In this document: piece by piece, positions 54,966 to 63,562 of the stretch
Layout of the letters: every line of letters starts with the position of its first letter
Position numbering within the stretch: the stretch's first letter is position 1
Assembly (NCBI GenBank): GCA_016342745.1
Contig: JAEINT010000004.1
Location: 186,001-250,000 of the forward strand
Direction: 5' to 3'
Length of the DNA stretch: 64,000 nucleotides
Source of the DNA: Labilibaculum sp.
Lineage (GTDB): Bacteria > Bacteroidota > Bacteroidia > Bacteroidales > Marinifilaceae
The notes under the pieces: generated by a model
Database searches by the model: none
What the model saw: only the letters and a program-made list of their open reading frames with translations
Told to the model about the DNA's origin: nothing
Position numbers and translations under genes: made by a program

Positions 54966-55667
54966 ATGAACTTATTTTACACACCCAATATAAGCGATCA
55001 GTTTTATCAATTGGATGAAATTGAATCTAAACATTGCGTTCGCGTACTTCGATTAAAAGAGGAAGATATCATTCACCTAATAGATGGTAAAGGAAGTCTT
55101 TACAAAGCCAAAATAATTGATGCTCATCCGAAAAGATGTACAGTTGAATGTGTTGAAACGACACACGAATTTGGCAAGTTAGATTATCAATTGCATATCG
55201 CTCTTGCTCCAACAAAAAACATCGATCGAACAGAATGGTTTATGGAAAAATGCACTGAAATAGGAATCAGTGAATTCACTCCTCTATTGTGCAAACATTC
55301 CGAACGAAAAGTGGTGAAGCACGAGCGTTTATTCAAAGTTATAACTTCAGCTGTTAAGCAGTCATTAAAAGCCTATCATCCTGTTTTAAATGAACTAACT
55401 AAGTTTTCTGATTTAGTAACAGCTAATTTCGATGGTGAAAAATATATTGCACATTGCAATGAAGGTGAAAAAACTCACCTTAAAAATCTTTATCAGGCAA
55501 AACAAAATGTATTGATTTTAATTGGGCCAGAAGGAGATTTTTCAATAGATGAAGTACAATTGGCTAAAGAAAATGGATTTAAAGAAATTTCATTAGGCGA
55601 AAGTCGCCTAAGAACCGAAACAGCCGGTGTTGTTGCATGTAATGTTGTAAGCCTAGAAAATCAATAA
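54966..55667 (+). CDS. rsmE: 16S rRNA m3U1498 methyltransferase
   Basis: A 233-aa SPOUT-class methyltransferase that methylates U1498 of 16S rRNA. It starts with the PUA-like domain (MNLFYTPNISDQFYQLDEIE, SKHCVRVLRLKEEDIIHLID GKG), then KCTEIGISEFTPLLCKHSER. The knotted SAM site is VLILIGPEGDFSIDEVQLAK and ISLGESRLRTETAGVVACNV. Length fits the family (about 235-245 aa). The stop is three bases before the TTG start of the DUF4159 gene, so the two are coupled. Confidence 0.95.
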   Translation: MNLFYTPNISDQFYQLDEIESKHCVRVLRLKEEDIIHLIDGKGSLYKAKIIDAHPKRCTVECVETTHEFGKLDYQLHIALAPTKNIDRTEWFMEKCTEIGISEFTPLLCKHSERKVVKHERLFKVITSAVKQSLKAYHPVLNELTKFSDLVTANFDGEKYIAHCNEGEKTHLKNLYQAKQNVLILIGPEGDFSIDEVQLAKENGFKEISLGESRLRTETAGVVACNVVSLENQ

Positions 55668-55670
55668 AAT

Positions 55671-56330
55671 TTGAAAAACAAAGCAATTCATATCGCCATT
55701 TTCCTTCTAATCAGCTTTTGTTGTTCAGGCCAGAGTACAACTATCCGTATCGGATTATTAAAATACAATGGTGGTGGTGATTGGTATGCAAACCCAGGTT
55801 CCTTGCCCAATTTAATTGAATTCTGTAATCAAAATCAAATTGCTAACATTCACAAGGAGCCACAAACTGTAGAAGTAAGTAGTCCTGAAATATTCTCTTT
55901 CCCTATTGTCCATCTAACTGGTCATGGCAATATCGTATTCAACAATCAAGAGGTAATTAACCTCAGGAAATATCTTGAAGGTGGTGGATTCTTGCATGTT
56001 GACGATAACTATGGCCTAAATGCCTATTTTAGAAGAGAGATAAAAAAGGTTTTCCCAAATGATGAATTGGTAGAACTCCCCTACTCTCATCCTATTTATC
56101 ACCAGACCTACGAATTCCCAACAGGCCTTCCAAAAATTCACGAACATGATGGTAAAGCAGCCCAAGGCTTCGGTATTTTTCACAAAGGTAGACTAGTCTG
56201 TTTTTACACTTACGAATGTGATTTAGGTGACGGATGGGAAAATCCATCTGTTCATAATGATACATACACCAATCATCAGAAGGCTTTAAAGATGGGAGCC
56301 AATATAATTTCTTATGCATTTAGTAATTAG
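55671..56330 (+). CDS. Secreted DUF4159 protein (TTG start)
   Basis: A 219-aa protein. The start must be TTG at 55671: the rsmE stop is in the same frame two codons earlier, and no ATG occurs before residue 200. The TTG gives a proper signal peptide (IHIAIFLLISFCCSGQ). The DUF4159 core is present: IRIGLLKYNGGGDWYANPGS, FPIVHLTGHGNIVFNNQEVI, LRKYLEGGGFLHVDDNYGLN, ELPYSHPIYHQTYEFP and HDGKAAQGFGIFHKGRLVCF. The fold resembles glutamine-amidotransferase-like domains. Function not established, though DUF4159 proteins often sit in gene sets with MoxR and BatA-type proteins; here it instead follows rsmE. Confidence 0.85.
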   Translation: MKNKAIHIAIFLLISFCCSGQSTTIRIGLLKYNGGGDWYANPGSLPNLIEFCNQNQIANIHKEPQTVEVSSPEIFSFPIVHLTGHGNIVFNNQEVINLRKYLEGGGFLHVDDNYGLNAYFRREIKKVFPNDELVELPYSHPIYHQTYEFPTGLPKIHEHDGKAAQGFGIFHKGRLVCFYTYECDLGDGWENPSVHNDTYTNHQKALKMGANIISYAFSN

Positions 56331-56459
56331 ACTTATTCTTAATTACCTTATTTTCTGAAGCTAAGCCAAACATCCTACTCTTTCCGTTTGAATTTTCCTT
56401 AACAAAATGATATCTTATAGTGATATTACATTGTTTTCAGTCACTTAATCTTTATTACT

Positions 56460-57662
56460 ATGACAGGATCTAAAGCTACGAAGGGAATAATTGGAATTCT
56501 AACAGGCGGTGGTGATGTACCCGGATTAAATCCAGCAATACGAGCTGTTACCATTCGTGCGTTAAGAGAAGGGTATAAAGTAATCGGAATCCGTAAAGGA
56601 TGGAGAGGATTGATAGATTTAGTACGTGATAAAAAAGTTGATAATAGTGAAAACTATGAAGTATTAACCGAAGAATTGGTCAATAAAGTAGGTAGAACAG
56701 GTGGTACTTTTTTACATACTTCAAGAGTTAACCCTTCAAAAACGGCAAGAGAGAGAATTCCTATACATTTAAAAGAAAAATACGACGAGGATGTTAACGA
56801 CCTAACAGAAGAAGTCTTAGCAAATTTAGCATTCCTGAATATCGATTATTTAATTCCTATTGGTGGCGATGACACCTTAAGTTATGGGGTACGGCTTTAC
56901 AAAGAAGGATTTAAAGTAATAGCCATTCCAAAAACAATGGATAATGACGTTCCAGGAACAGACTACTGCATTGGCTTTAGTACATGTATTACTCGAACAA
57001 TATCCTTAACTCACAGTTTAAGAACCTCTGCAGGATCGCACGAACGTTTACTTGTTCTTGAAGTTTTCGGACGATATGCTGGATTTACAGCGATCCTACC
57101 AACATTGGCTGGTGCTGCAAATCGATGCGTAATTCCTGAATACGATTTTGACATTGAACGACTGACTGAATTAATGATTCAGGATCGCTACTCAAATCCA
57201 AGTCGATATTCTGTTGTTCTTATTTCGGAAGGAGCTAGTTTTTCTGGTGAACAAATGATTTTCCAAGACGATGTAATGGATGATTATGGGCACAAAAAAC
57301 TAGGTGGTATTGGCGACCGAGTATCCGAAAACCTGAAGCTATTATCACCAAAGTATAACAATTCAAAACCCATCAATGTTATCAATCAGAAATTAGGTTA
57401 CATGGTTCGTTGTGGTGATCCTGATGCAATAGATTCTATCGTGCCAATGGCATTTGGGAATCTTGCGCTCGATTTAATTATTAAAGGGATACATGGTAGA
57501 TTAATTACTTTACGAAATGGTCGATACGATAATGCTCCAATTGACATCGTAACCAGTACAAAAAAGCTAGTTGATGTCGATCGTTATTACAATGTTGATC
57601 GATTGAGACCAAAATACAATAGTTTCGAATTACAGCCATTATTTTTAATGACAGGATTGTAG
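56460..57662 (+). CDS. pfkA: Phosphofructokinase with PPi-type signature
   Basis: A 400-aa glycolytic enzyme that phosphorylates fructose-6-phosphate. The N-terminus GIIGILTGGGDVPGLNPAIR binds the phosphoryl donor. The key donor motifs are IGGDDTLSYG and IPKTMDNDVPGTD. In the family Gly at the last position of GGDG and Gly in PGTIDND mark ATP enzymes, whereas Asp and Lys there, as here (GGDD and PKTMDND), mark pyrophosphate-dependent enzymes. The F6P site includes EVFGRYAGFTAI. The gene therefore probably encodes a PPi-PFK (established signature, inferred activity). It stands alone and ends at a terminator at 57688-57713. Confidence 0.9.
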   Translation: MTGSKATKGIIGILTGGGDVPGLNPAIRAVTIRALREGYKVIGIRKGWRGLIDLVRDKKVDNSENYEVLTEELVNKVGRTGGTFLHTSRVNPSKTARERIPIHLKEKYDEDVNDLTEEVLANLAFLNIDYLIPIGGDDTLSYGVRLYKEGFKVIAIPKTMDNDVPGTDYCIGFSTCITRTISLTHSLRTSAGSHERLLVLEVFGRYAGFTAILPTLAGAANRCVIPEYDFDIERLTELMIQDRYSNPSRYSVVLISEGASFSGEQMIFQDDVMDDYGHKKLGGIGDRVSENLKLLSPKYNNSKPINVINQKLGYMVRCGDPDAIDSIVPMAFGNLALDLIIKGIHGRLITLRNGRYDNAPIDIVTSTKKLVDVDRYYNVDRLRPKYNSFELQPLFLMTGL

Positions 57663-57687
57663 ATATCAAAATGTTTATTACATTTGG

Positions 57688-57713
57688 GAAACCTTTCGGA
57701 CTCGGAAGGTTTC
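57688..57713 (+). terminator. Terminator of the phosphofructokinase gene
   Basis: GAAACCTT-TCGGACTCGG-AAGGTTTC followed by TTCATTT; lies 25 bp past the stop. Confidence 0.75.
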
Positions 57714-57784
57714 TTCATTTAGAAGCACCCCCAAACCATTTTAGAATCCTCTGTTTGTTGTAACACATTACAAATAAATTGAAT

Positions 57785-58429
57785 ATGTTGGAATATAATT
57801 TCTTAGGCATCCAATTACTGGAATGGATTGGTTATGCCGCATCTGTTTTGGTATTGGTATCCTTAACAATGACTTCTATTGTTAAACTTCGCTGGTACAA
57901 TCTGGCTGGTGCAATACTTTTTTCTACTTATGGTTTTTTAATTGGTTCTCTTCCTGTAGGGATTATGAACTTCCTTATTGTATGCGCAAACTTGTACAAT
58001 CTTCGAAAAATGTATAAGCGTGTAGAAGATTTTAAAATCATTGAGATTAAAGAGAACGATGAGCTTTTAATGCACTTTCTAGATTTTTACAAAAAAGACA
58101 TCAATGGTTTTTTTCCTGATTTTACAATGCAGAAAGGTCAACTTGGTATGTTCGTATTAAGAGATATGGCAGTAGCTGGGATTTTTATTGGGACGCTGCA
58201 AAAACAGGAATTACGTATCGAGTTAGATTATGCTCTACCTCAATATCGAGATTTTAAGGTTGGAAGTTACCTATACAAGCAATTAAGCAACATTTTGCAT
58301 TTACATGATATTAACTCTGTTTATTGCGATACAGGCGCAAATCTTAAGTACATGGAGAAAATGGGATTTGAATCTAACTTGCAAGATGGAAAGTCTATAA
58401 TGCGAAAATCATTAAAAAAGCCCTCTTAA
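57785..58429 (+). CDS. YgjV-like membrane domain fused to a GNAT-like domain
   Basis: A 214-aa protein from the ATG at 57785 (an in-frame TTG two codons before is rejected). Three transmembrane helices cover about 10-85 (LLEWIGYAASVLVLVSLTMT, WYNLAGAILFSTYGFLIGSL, VGIMNFLIVCANLYNLRKMY) and match YgjV-type inner-membrane proteins. From about 90 a soluble part follows a GNAT-like pattern: FVLRDMAVAGIFIGTLQK, RIELDYALPQYRDFKVGSYL, YKQLSNILHLHDINSVYCDT and YMEKMGFESN. The acetyl-CoA loop (normally R/Q-x-x-G-x-G/A) is replaced by PQYRDFKVGSYL, which keeps only part of it, so activity is uncertain. Function unknown; single gene, convergent with the RHH gene. Confidence 0.65.
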   Translation: MLEYNFLGIQLLEWIGYAASVLVLVSLTMTSIVKLRWYNLAGAILFSTYGFLIGSLPVGIMNFLIVCANLYNLRKMYKRVEDFKIIEIKENDELLMHFLDFYKKDINGFFPDFTMQKGQLGMFVLRDMAVAGIFIGTLQKQELRIELDYALPQYRDFKVGSYLYKQLSNILHLHDINSVYCDTGANLKYMEKMGFESNLQDGKSIMRKSLKKPS

Positions 58430-58441
58430 AGGGCTTTTTTT
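58414..58441. terminator. Bidirectional terminator between convergent genes
   Basis: AAAAAAGCCCT-CTTAA-AGGGCTTTTTTT: flanked by A and T runs; overlaps the ends of both the YgjV-GNAT gene and the RHH gene. Confidence 0.85.
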
Positions 58442-58625
58442 ATTTATCTAATTTGTCGGCATCCGTTGCCCCACTATCTTTTTTTCGACCCGATTCATTC
58501 AAAGCCTTATTAAGAATCCATTCTATTTGTCCATTTGTACTACGAAATTCATCAGCAGCCCACTTTTCTAGCTTTTTATGCATCTCAGGATCAATACGTA
58601 GAACAAATGATTTCTTTTTTGCCAT
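58440..58625 (-). CDS. Arc-type ribbon-helix-helix DNA-binding protein
   Basis: A 61-aa protein: KKKSFVLRIDPEMHKKLEKW, then AADEFRSTNGQIEWILNKAL and a charged tail. The strand FVLRID with the following two helices is the Arc/MetJ ribbon-helix-helix fold; the RSTNGQIEWIL helix is typical of Arc-like repressors found beside SPFH proteins. It starts 10 bp after the SPFH gene stop and is in the same operon. It is likely to bind the tandem palindromes upstream of that operon at 59502-59522 (inference). No toxin gene is paired with it. Confidence 0.85.
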   Translation of the reverse strand: MAKKKSFVLRIDPEMHKKLEKWAADEFRSTNGQIEWILNKALNESGRKKDSGATDADKLDK

Positions 58626-58635
58626 AGTTAATTGA

Positions 58636-59490
58636 TTATTGATATAAAGTTCCGGTATTCACAATAGGTGTCACATCTTTATCGGAACAAAGTACAACCA
58701 TCAAGTTACTAACCATTGTTGCTTTCTTATCCTCATCGAGATCTACAATATTCTTTTCTGCCAATTGATCTAAAGCCATATCAACCATACTCACTGCACC
58801 TTCAACAATTTTAAAACGTGCTGCCACAACTGCTGTTGCTTGCTGACGACGCAACATTGCACCTGCAATTTCCGATGCGTACGCAAGATAGTTAATTCTC
58901 GCTTCCATCACTTCAATACCTGCAAACTCTAATCTATCAGTCAATTCTCTTTCTAATAATTCACTTACATTATTTCCTCCCGAACGCAAAGTAATTTCAG
59001 CCTGCTCATCTTCAAAATTATCATAAGGGTACGAACCTGCCATATGTCGAATAGCGGCCTCCGACTGAATATTCACAAAATGCTCAAAGTTATCTACATC
59101 AAAAGCAGCTTTGTAAGTATCACGAACTCTCCAAACCAAAACAACTCCAATCATAATAGGGTTACCTATTTTATCATTCACCTTTATAGGATCACTATCC
59201 AAATTTCGAGCTCTCAAACTCACCTTCTTTTTTACCATGAATGGATTTACCCAGAAAAAACCATTGCCTAAAATAGTTCCTTTATAGGCTCCAAACAGTA
59301 CCAAAACCGAAGTTTCGTTTGGATTTACGATCGTAAAACCAGGAATGCATCCTATTACCAAAGGAATTAGAATAACAAAAAACGGATTCTTTATTAGTAC
59401 CAATCCGAAAATACCAATTACCAGCATAGTAAGAACAAGGAAAACCATTAAAAATCCGGATTTTGCAGAATAACTCTTTTCTTCTTTCAT
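58636..59490 (-). CDS. SPFH domain-containing protein (slipin/flotillin-like)
   Basis: A 284-aa membrane protein. Two close hydrophobic stretches at the N-terminus (FLMVFLVLTMLVIGIFGLVL and PFFVILIPLVIGCIPGF, about 13-52) are followed by the SPFH domain: VNPNETSVLVLFGAYKGTIL, WVNPFMVKKKVSLRARNLDS, PIMIGVVLVWRVRDTYKAAF and IQSEAAIRHMAGSYPYDN. An EARINYLAYASEIAGAMLRR coiled-coil region and QQATAVVAARFKIVEGAVSM follow. It probably forms membrane-associated oligomers. First gene of an operon with the RHH protein. Confidence 0.9.
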   Translation of the reverse strand: MKEEKSYSAKSGFLMVFLVLTMLVIGIFGLVLIKNPFFVILIPLVIGCIPGFTIVNPNETSVLVLFGAYKGTILGNGFFWVNPFMVKKKVSLRARNLDSDPIKVNDKIGNPIMIGVVLVWRVRDTYKAAFDVDNFEHFVNIQSEAAIRHMAGSYPYDNFEDEQAEITLRSGGNNVSELLERELTDRLEFAGIEVMEARINYLAYASEIAGAMLRRQQATAVVAARFKIVEGAVSMVDMALDQLAEKNIVDLDEDKKATMVSNLMVVLCSDKDVTPIVNTGTLYQ

Positions 59491-59501
59491 AATTATTTAG
59501 T

Positions 59502-59522
59502 TTGATATCATTTTGATATCAA
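59502..59522 (-). promoter_or_regulatory. Tandem palindromic operator upstream of the SPFH-RHH operon
   Basis: TTGATATCA at 59502-59510 and TTGATATCAA (a perfect 10-bp palindrome) at 59513-59522, their starts 11 bp apart, one helical turn. They lie 12-32 bp upstream of the SPFH start. Tandem half-turn-spaced short palindromes are the normal target of ribbon-helix-helix repressors, and the operon encodes one. Binding is inferred. Confidence 0.6.
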
Positions 59523-59555
59523 TATACAACTATTTTTTAAATTAGAAAAACGAAG

Positions 59556-59592
59556 CAAAAAAAAAGGCTGAAGTAAATTACTTCAGCCTTCT
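59556..59592 (-). terminator. Terminator of the 79-aa gene
   Basis: On the minus strand AAGGCTGAAGTAA-TTT-ACTTCAGCCTT followed by about nine T; starts 3 bp past the stop codon. Confidence 0.9.
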
Positions 59593-59594
59593 TA

Positions 59595-59834
59595 TTAGTT
59601 TAATGTGATTTCTGCAAGATCTGGAATTTTCAGATTTACATTTTTAGTGGATTGACGAAATCCCAAAATACGATGGACAAGGTTTGACTTTGCATCAACC
59701 CTATGCTTATCTAAATAATCAATCAAATCATTAGATTCAAAAACATCAGAATCACCTATTCGATCCATTAGATTAAAGATTTCTTGTCCAGCATTTTTAC
59801 AGTCTAATTTAAAAAGAGTATAAACATTATCCAT
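59595..59834 (-). CDS. Small protein of unknown function (79 aa)
   Basis: From the ATG at 59834 (an in-frame TTG two codons earlier is rejected). Not recognised. A soluble, mixed-charge protein (LFKLDCKNAGQEIFNLMDRI, ESNDLIDYLDKHRVDAKSNL, LGFRQSTKNVNLKIPDLAEI) with no signal, membrane segment or metal motif. It is downstream of the ECF sigma gene but separated by 112 bp with a terminator, so it has its own transcript. The clean stop with a strong terminator argues it is a real gene. Confidence 0.6.
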   Translation of the reverse strand: MDNVYTLFKLDCKNAGQEIFNLMDRIGDSDVFESNDLIDYLDKHRVDAKSNLVHRILGFRQSTKNVNLKIPDLAEITLN

Positions 59835-59895
59835 AGGCAAATAAAATTTTCATTTCCCTTATAACGCGCTACAAACTTTTTTATTATCCAAAAAC

Positions 59896-59932
59896 AAAAA
59901 AGACTGAAAAACTTAAGCTTTTCAGTCTAATT
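59896..59932 (-). terminator. Terminator of the ECF sigma gene
   Basis: On the minus strand AGACTGAAAAGC-TTA-AGTTTTTCAGTCT followed by TTTTTTGTTTTT; starts 15 bp past the stop. Confidence 0.9.
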
Positions 59933-59946
59933 ATATCATATCCTTT

Positions 59947-60543
59947 TTATTGGAAGGTCAAACTCATCTTTCGATCCTCAATTGTCTTCCTCATATTAAT
60001 TAAAGCATACCTCATTCGGCCAAGGGCAGTATTAATACTCACATCTGTTTGGTCTGCAATTTCTTTAAAACTCAAACCTTTATAGTGTCGAAGAATAACA
60101 ACTTCTTTCTGATCATCTGGTAATTCATCTACCAAACTACGAATGTCTGAATGAATTTGATCTCGAATCAGTTCATCCTCGTAATTCCCTTCACAATATT
60201 TTGAAGAGTTAAAAATATCCAATTCATAATCGTCTTTCGAAAAAGTATTATTCTGCTTTTCTTTTCGAAAATGATCGATAATTAAATTGTGACCAATTCT
60301 CAGCACCCAAGCTAAAAATTTGCCATTGTCTTGATATTTGCCCATACGGAGCGATCGGATTACCTTTATAAAGGTATCCTGAAATAAGTCCTCGGAAAGC
60401 TGATGATTTTTTACGATTAGATAAATATACGTATATACTCTATCCCGGTGACGGGTTATTAGCACATCAATACTATCATGATTACCATCAATGAATTGCT
60501 TAACGAGATCATAATCGGTAGGATTATTTTTTCTCAATTTCAC
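59947..60543 (-). CDS. ECF-type sigma-70 factor
   Basis: A 198-aa alternative sigma factor. The start is GTG at 60541-60543, because the frame has a stop five codons upstream and no ATG between. The sigma-2 region covers about 25-95 (RDRVYTYIYLIVKNHQLSED, LFQDTFIKVIRSLRMGK, FLAWVLRIGHNLIIDHFRKE), then an acidic linker. Sigma-4 covers about 140-190 (LPDDQKEVVILRHYKGLSFK, EIADQTDVSINTALGRMRYA). There is no anti-sigma gene beside it; the downstream 79-aa protein has no membrane segment. The family is well defined; the regulon is unknown. Confidence 0.93.
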   Translation of the reverse strand: MKLRKNNPTDYDLVKQFIDGNHDSIDVLITRHRDRVYTYIYLIVKNHQLSEDLFQDTFIKVIRSLRMGKYQDNGKFLAWVLRIGHNLIIDHFRKEKQNNTFSKDDYELDIFNSSKYCEGNYEDELIRDQIHSDIRSLVDELPDDQKEVVILRHYKGLSFKEIADQTDVSINTALGRMRYALINMRKTIEDRKMSLTFQ

Positions 60544-60654
60544 AGCTATTTTAAATTAAACAGTGTAAAAATTACTCGATAAGCAGATCTCCTTTTTTAA
60601 TTGATGGTGAATAAATATGTCTTACAATATGCAATAAACTAATTTTTAATGAGA

Positions 60655-60685
60655 TTTGAAAATGTTTAGAAGTTAAATAACTTTG
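60655..60685 (+). promoter_or_regulatory. Canonical Bacteroidota promoter of uvrA
   Basis: TTTG at 60655-60658, exactly 19 bp, and TAACTTTG at 60678-60685: a full match to TTTG-N19-TAnnTTTG, 56 bp upstream of the uvrA ATG. Confidence 0.7.
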
Positions 60686-60740
60686 TAGATTCGATTTTAG
60701 CAATGATACAGGAGACCGAATTTGCACTCGGGTGGAGAAT

Positions 60741-63530
60741 ATGACAGAAAAAAATTCAGAAAAATACATCTATATAAAAGGAGCAAAAGTTCATAATCTA
60801 AAAAATATTGATCTTAAAATTCCTAGAAATAAATTTATCGTGATAACCGGTCTTTCAGGATCTGGAAAATCATCCTTGGCATTTGATACGCTCTATGCTG
60901 AGGGACAGCGACGATATGTAGAAAGCTTATCAGCCTACGCGAGACAGTTTTTAGGCAGAATTGATAAACCTGAAGTTGATTTCATTAAAGGAATTCCGCC
61001 TGCAATTGCTATTGAGCAGAAAGTAAATACAAGAAACCCTCGCTCTACTGTTGGAACATCAACGGAAGTGTACGATTACCTAAAATTACTTTTTGCAAGA
61101 ATTGGTAAAACCTTCTCTCCTGTCTCCAATACGCTTGTAAAAAGACATTCGATTACTGATGTTGTAAATTACATTCTAAAGCAGAAAGAAGATGTACATG
61201 TTATGATTCTTGCAGAAATGCACAATGGTGACAGAAGTAAAAAAGAACAGCTTGAGGTGCTTTCTCAACAAGGGTTTTCGAGAATTGAGAGCAATGGTGA
61301 AATTCATAAAATATTTGAGGCAATTGAAAATCCGGATCTTCTTAAAATAGATGAACCAATTCATATTGTCATAGATCGAATTCGAGTTTCCTCTGATGAA
61401 GATACACAAAACAGAATTGCAGACTCCTTACAAACTGCTTTTTATGAAGGTAAAGGTGAATGCCTATTGTCAATTGACTCAAGCACCAATTACAAATCCT
61501 TTTCAAATCGATTCGAGGCGGATGGCATTGAATTTGAAGAACCAAATGTTCATACTTTCAGTTTTAACAATCCGGTTGGTGCATGTCCTACCTGTGAAGG
61601 TTTTGGAAAGGTTATTGGAATTGATGAAGACTTGGTAATCCCAAATAAAACCACAAGCATTTACGATGATGCAATTGTATGTTGGAAAGGCGAAAAAATG
61701 CAAGAGTGGAAAAATAAATTAATCTATTCTGCTGATCAATTCAATTTCCCTATTCATCGCCCTTACTTCGAACTAAGTGAAGAAGAAAAACTATTACTTT
61801 GGACTGGAAACAAACATTTCAAGGGTCTAAACGCTTTTTTCAAATATCTAGAAGCGAAACAATACAAGATCCAATTTCGCGTAATGTTATCTCGTTACAG
61901 AGGGAAAACGGTTTGTCCTGATTGTAGAGGTACTCGCTTAAAAAAAGAAGCTAGCTACGTGAAAATTAAAGGCATGAGTATTCAGGATTTAGTTCTGATG
62001 CCATTAGACCAACTAAAGGAATTCTTTCAAAACTTAACGCTTAACCAAACAGATGAAAAAATTGCCAGCCGCCTATTAATTGACATTAATAATCGCATCA
62101 ATTTCCTATCTGATGTTGGACTTGGATATCTTACCTTAAACCGTTTATCCAGCAGCCTTTCGGGTGGAGAATCACAGCGAATTAACCTGGCAACATCATT
62201 AGGCAGTAGCCTTGTTGGATCACTATATATATTAGATGAACCCAGTATTGGTCTACATTCCAGAGATACGGAACTTCTTATTAAGGTGCTAAGACAATTG
62301 CGCGACTTGGGAAACACGGTTATTGTTGTTGAACATGATGAAGACATTATTCTAGCAGCTGATGAGCTAATTGATATAGGACCATATGCTGGAAGGCTTG
62401 GAGGCGAAGTTGTTTTTCAAGGAAACTTAAAGGAGCTAAAGAGTTCGACCGATAGCTTAACGGCTAAATACATTTCGAAAACAATGGCTATTCCTGTTCC
62501 TGAAACCCGCAAGAAATGGAATAATTACATCGAAATTATTGGCGCTAGAGAAAACAATCTTAAAGGTTTAAATATAAAATTCCCCTTAAACATCATGTCT
62601 GTAATAACTGGTGTGAGTGGATCGGGAAAATCATCTTTAATTAAAACAATACTGTATCCTGCACTAAAAAAACATTATGGAGGTTATTCTGATAAAAGTG
62701 GACATTTTGATGCTGTAAAAGGAGATCTTCATCTCATTAAAAACATTGAATTTGTTGATCAAAATCCTATTGGGAAATCATCAAGATCAAATCCAGTTAC
62801 CTATCTTAAGGCATATGATGAAATAAGAAAGCTATTTGCAGATCAAAAAGCATCACAATACAGTGGTTTTAAACCAGCTCATTTCTCCTTTAACATTGAT
62901 GGAGGAAGATGTGATGAATGTCAGGGAGAAGGTATTATAAAGGTAGAAATGCAGTTCATGGCAGATATCTACCTTCAATGCGAAAGCTGTAAAGGGAAGC
63001 GATTTAAAGATAATGTTCTTGAGGTTAGATACAATGAGAAAAATATTCATGATGTATTGCAAATGACCGTAAATGAAGCTACTGAATTTTTTGCTCAGGG
63101 TAAAAGTACTACTGAAAAGAAGATTGTCCAACGCTTACAACCATTAGTTGATGTTGGTCTTGGCTATGTAAAATTAGGGCAATCATCAAGTACCTTAAGT
63201 GGTGGTGAAAGCCAACGTGTAAAACTAGCTTCTTTTTTAGCGAAAGAAAAAGCTGAACCTTGCCTATTTGTATTTGATGAACCAACTACAGGACTTCATT
63301 TTCATGATATTAACAAATTAATGGATGCCTTTAATGCTCTTATATCTAGAGGACATACTTTAATTATTATTGAGCACAATATGGAAATTATTAAATGTGC
63401 TGATTGGTTAATCGATTTAGGACCTGAAGGTGGAATTAATGGAGGACAAGTTGTTTTTGAAGGAATACCTGAAGATGCCGTAAAATGTTCCAAATCGTAT
63501 ACTGGACAATACTTACAAGATAAATTATAA
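60741..63530 (+). CDS. uvrA: Excinuclease ABC subunit A
   Basis: A 929-aa ABC-type ATPase that detects DNA damage in nucleotide excision repair. The ATG at 60741 is preferred over an in-frame GTG at 60732. Motifs: Walker A FVITGLSGSGKSSLAFD (near residue 36; two ABC halves), UvrB-binding part (RSTVGTSTEVYDYLKLLFAR), zinc site CPTCEGFGKVIG, LSGGESQRINLATSLG (signature 1), second Walker A ITGVSGSGKSSLI (near residue 623), second zinc site CDECQGEGIIKVEMQF with CESCKGKRF, and LSGGESQRVKLASFLA with FVFDEPTTGLHF. It is complete, with a canonical promoter and a strong terminator. The divergent ECF sigma gene lies upstream. Confidence 0.97.
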   Translation: MTEKNSEKYIYIKGAKVHNLKNIDLKIPRNKFIVITGLSGSGKSSLAFDTLYAEGQRRYVESLSAYARQFLGRIDKPEVDFIKGIPPAIAIEQKVNTRNPRSTVGTSTEVYDYLKLLFARIGKTFSPVSNTLVKRHSITDVVNYILKQKEDVHVMILAEMHNGDRSKKEQLEVLSQQGFSRIESNGEIHKIFEAIENPDLLKIDEPIHIVIDRIRVSSDEDTQNRIADSLQTAFYEGKGECLLSIDSSTNYKSFSNRFEADGIEFEEPNVHTFSFNNPVGACPTCEGFGKVIGIDEDLVIPNKTTSIYDDAIVCWKGEKMQEWKNKLIYSADQFNFPIHRPYFELSEEEKLLLWTGNKHFKGLNAFFKYLEAKQYKIQFRVMLSRYRGKTVCPDCRGTRLKKEASYVKIKGMSIQDLVLMPLDQLKEFFQNLTLNQTDEKIASRLLIDINNRINFLSDVGLGYLTLNRLSSSLSGGESQRINLATSLGSSLVGSLYILDEPSIGLHSRDTELLIKVLRQLRDLGNTVIVVEHDEDIILAADELIDIGPYAGRLGGEVVFQGNLKELKSSTDSLTAKYISKTMAIPVPETRKKWNNYIEIIGARENNLKGLNIKFPLNIMSVITGVSGSGKSSLIKTILYPALKKHYGGYSDKSGHFDAVKGDLHLIKNIEFVDQNPIGKSSRSNPVTYLKAYDEIRKLFADQKASQYSGFKPAHFSFNIDGGRCDECQGEGIIKVEMQFMADIYLQCESCKGKRFKDNVLEVRYNEKNIHDVLQMTVNEATEFFAQGKSTTEKKIVQRLQPLVDVGLGYVKLGQSSSTLSGGESQRVKLASFLAKEKAEPCLFVFDEPTTGLHFHDINKLMDAFNALISRGHTLIIIEHNMEIIKCADWLIDLGPEGGINGGQVVFEGIPEDAVKCSKSYTGQYLQDKL

Positions 63531-63562
63531 AAAAAAAGGTTCCTATTTGGAACCTTTTTTTT
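63531..63562. terminator. Bidirectional terminator between uvrA and the last gene
   Basis: AAAAAAAGGTTCC-TATT-TGGAACCTTTTTTTT, starting at the uvrA stop: a strong stem flanked by A and T runs for both convergent genes. Confidence 0.9.
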
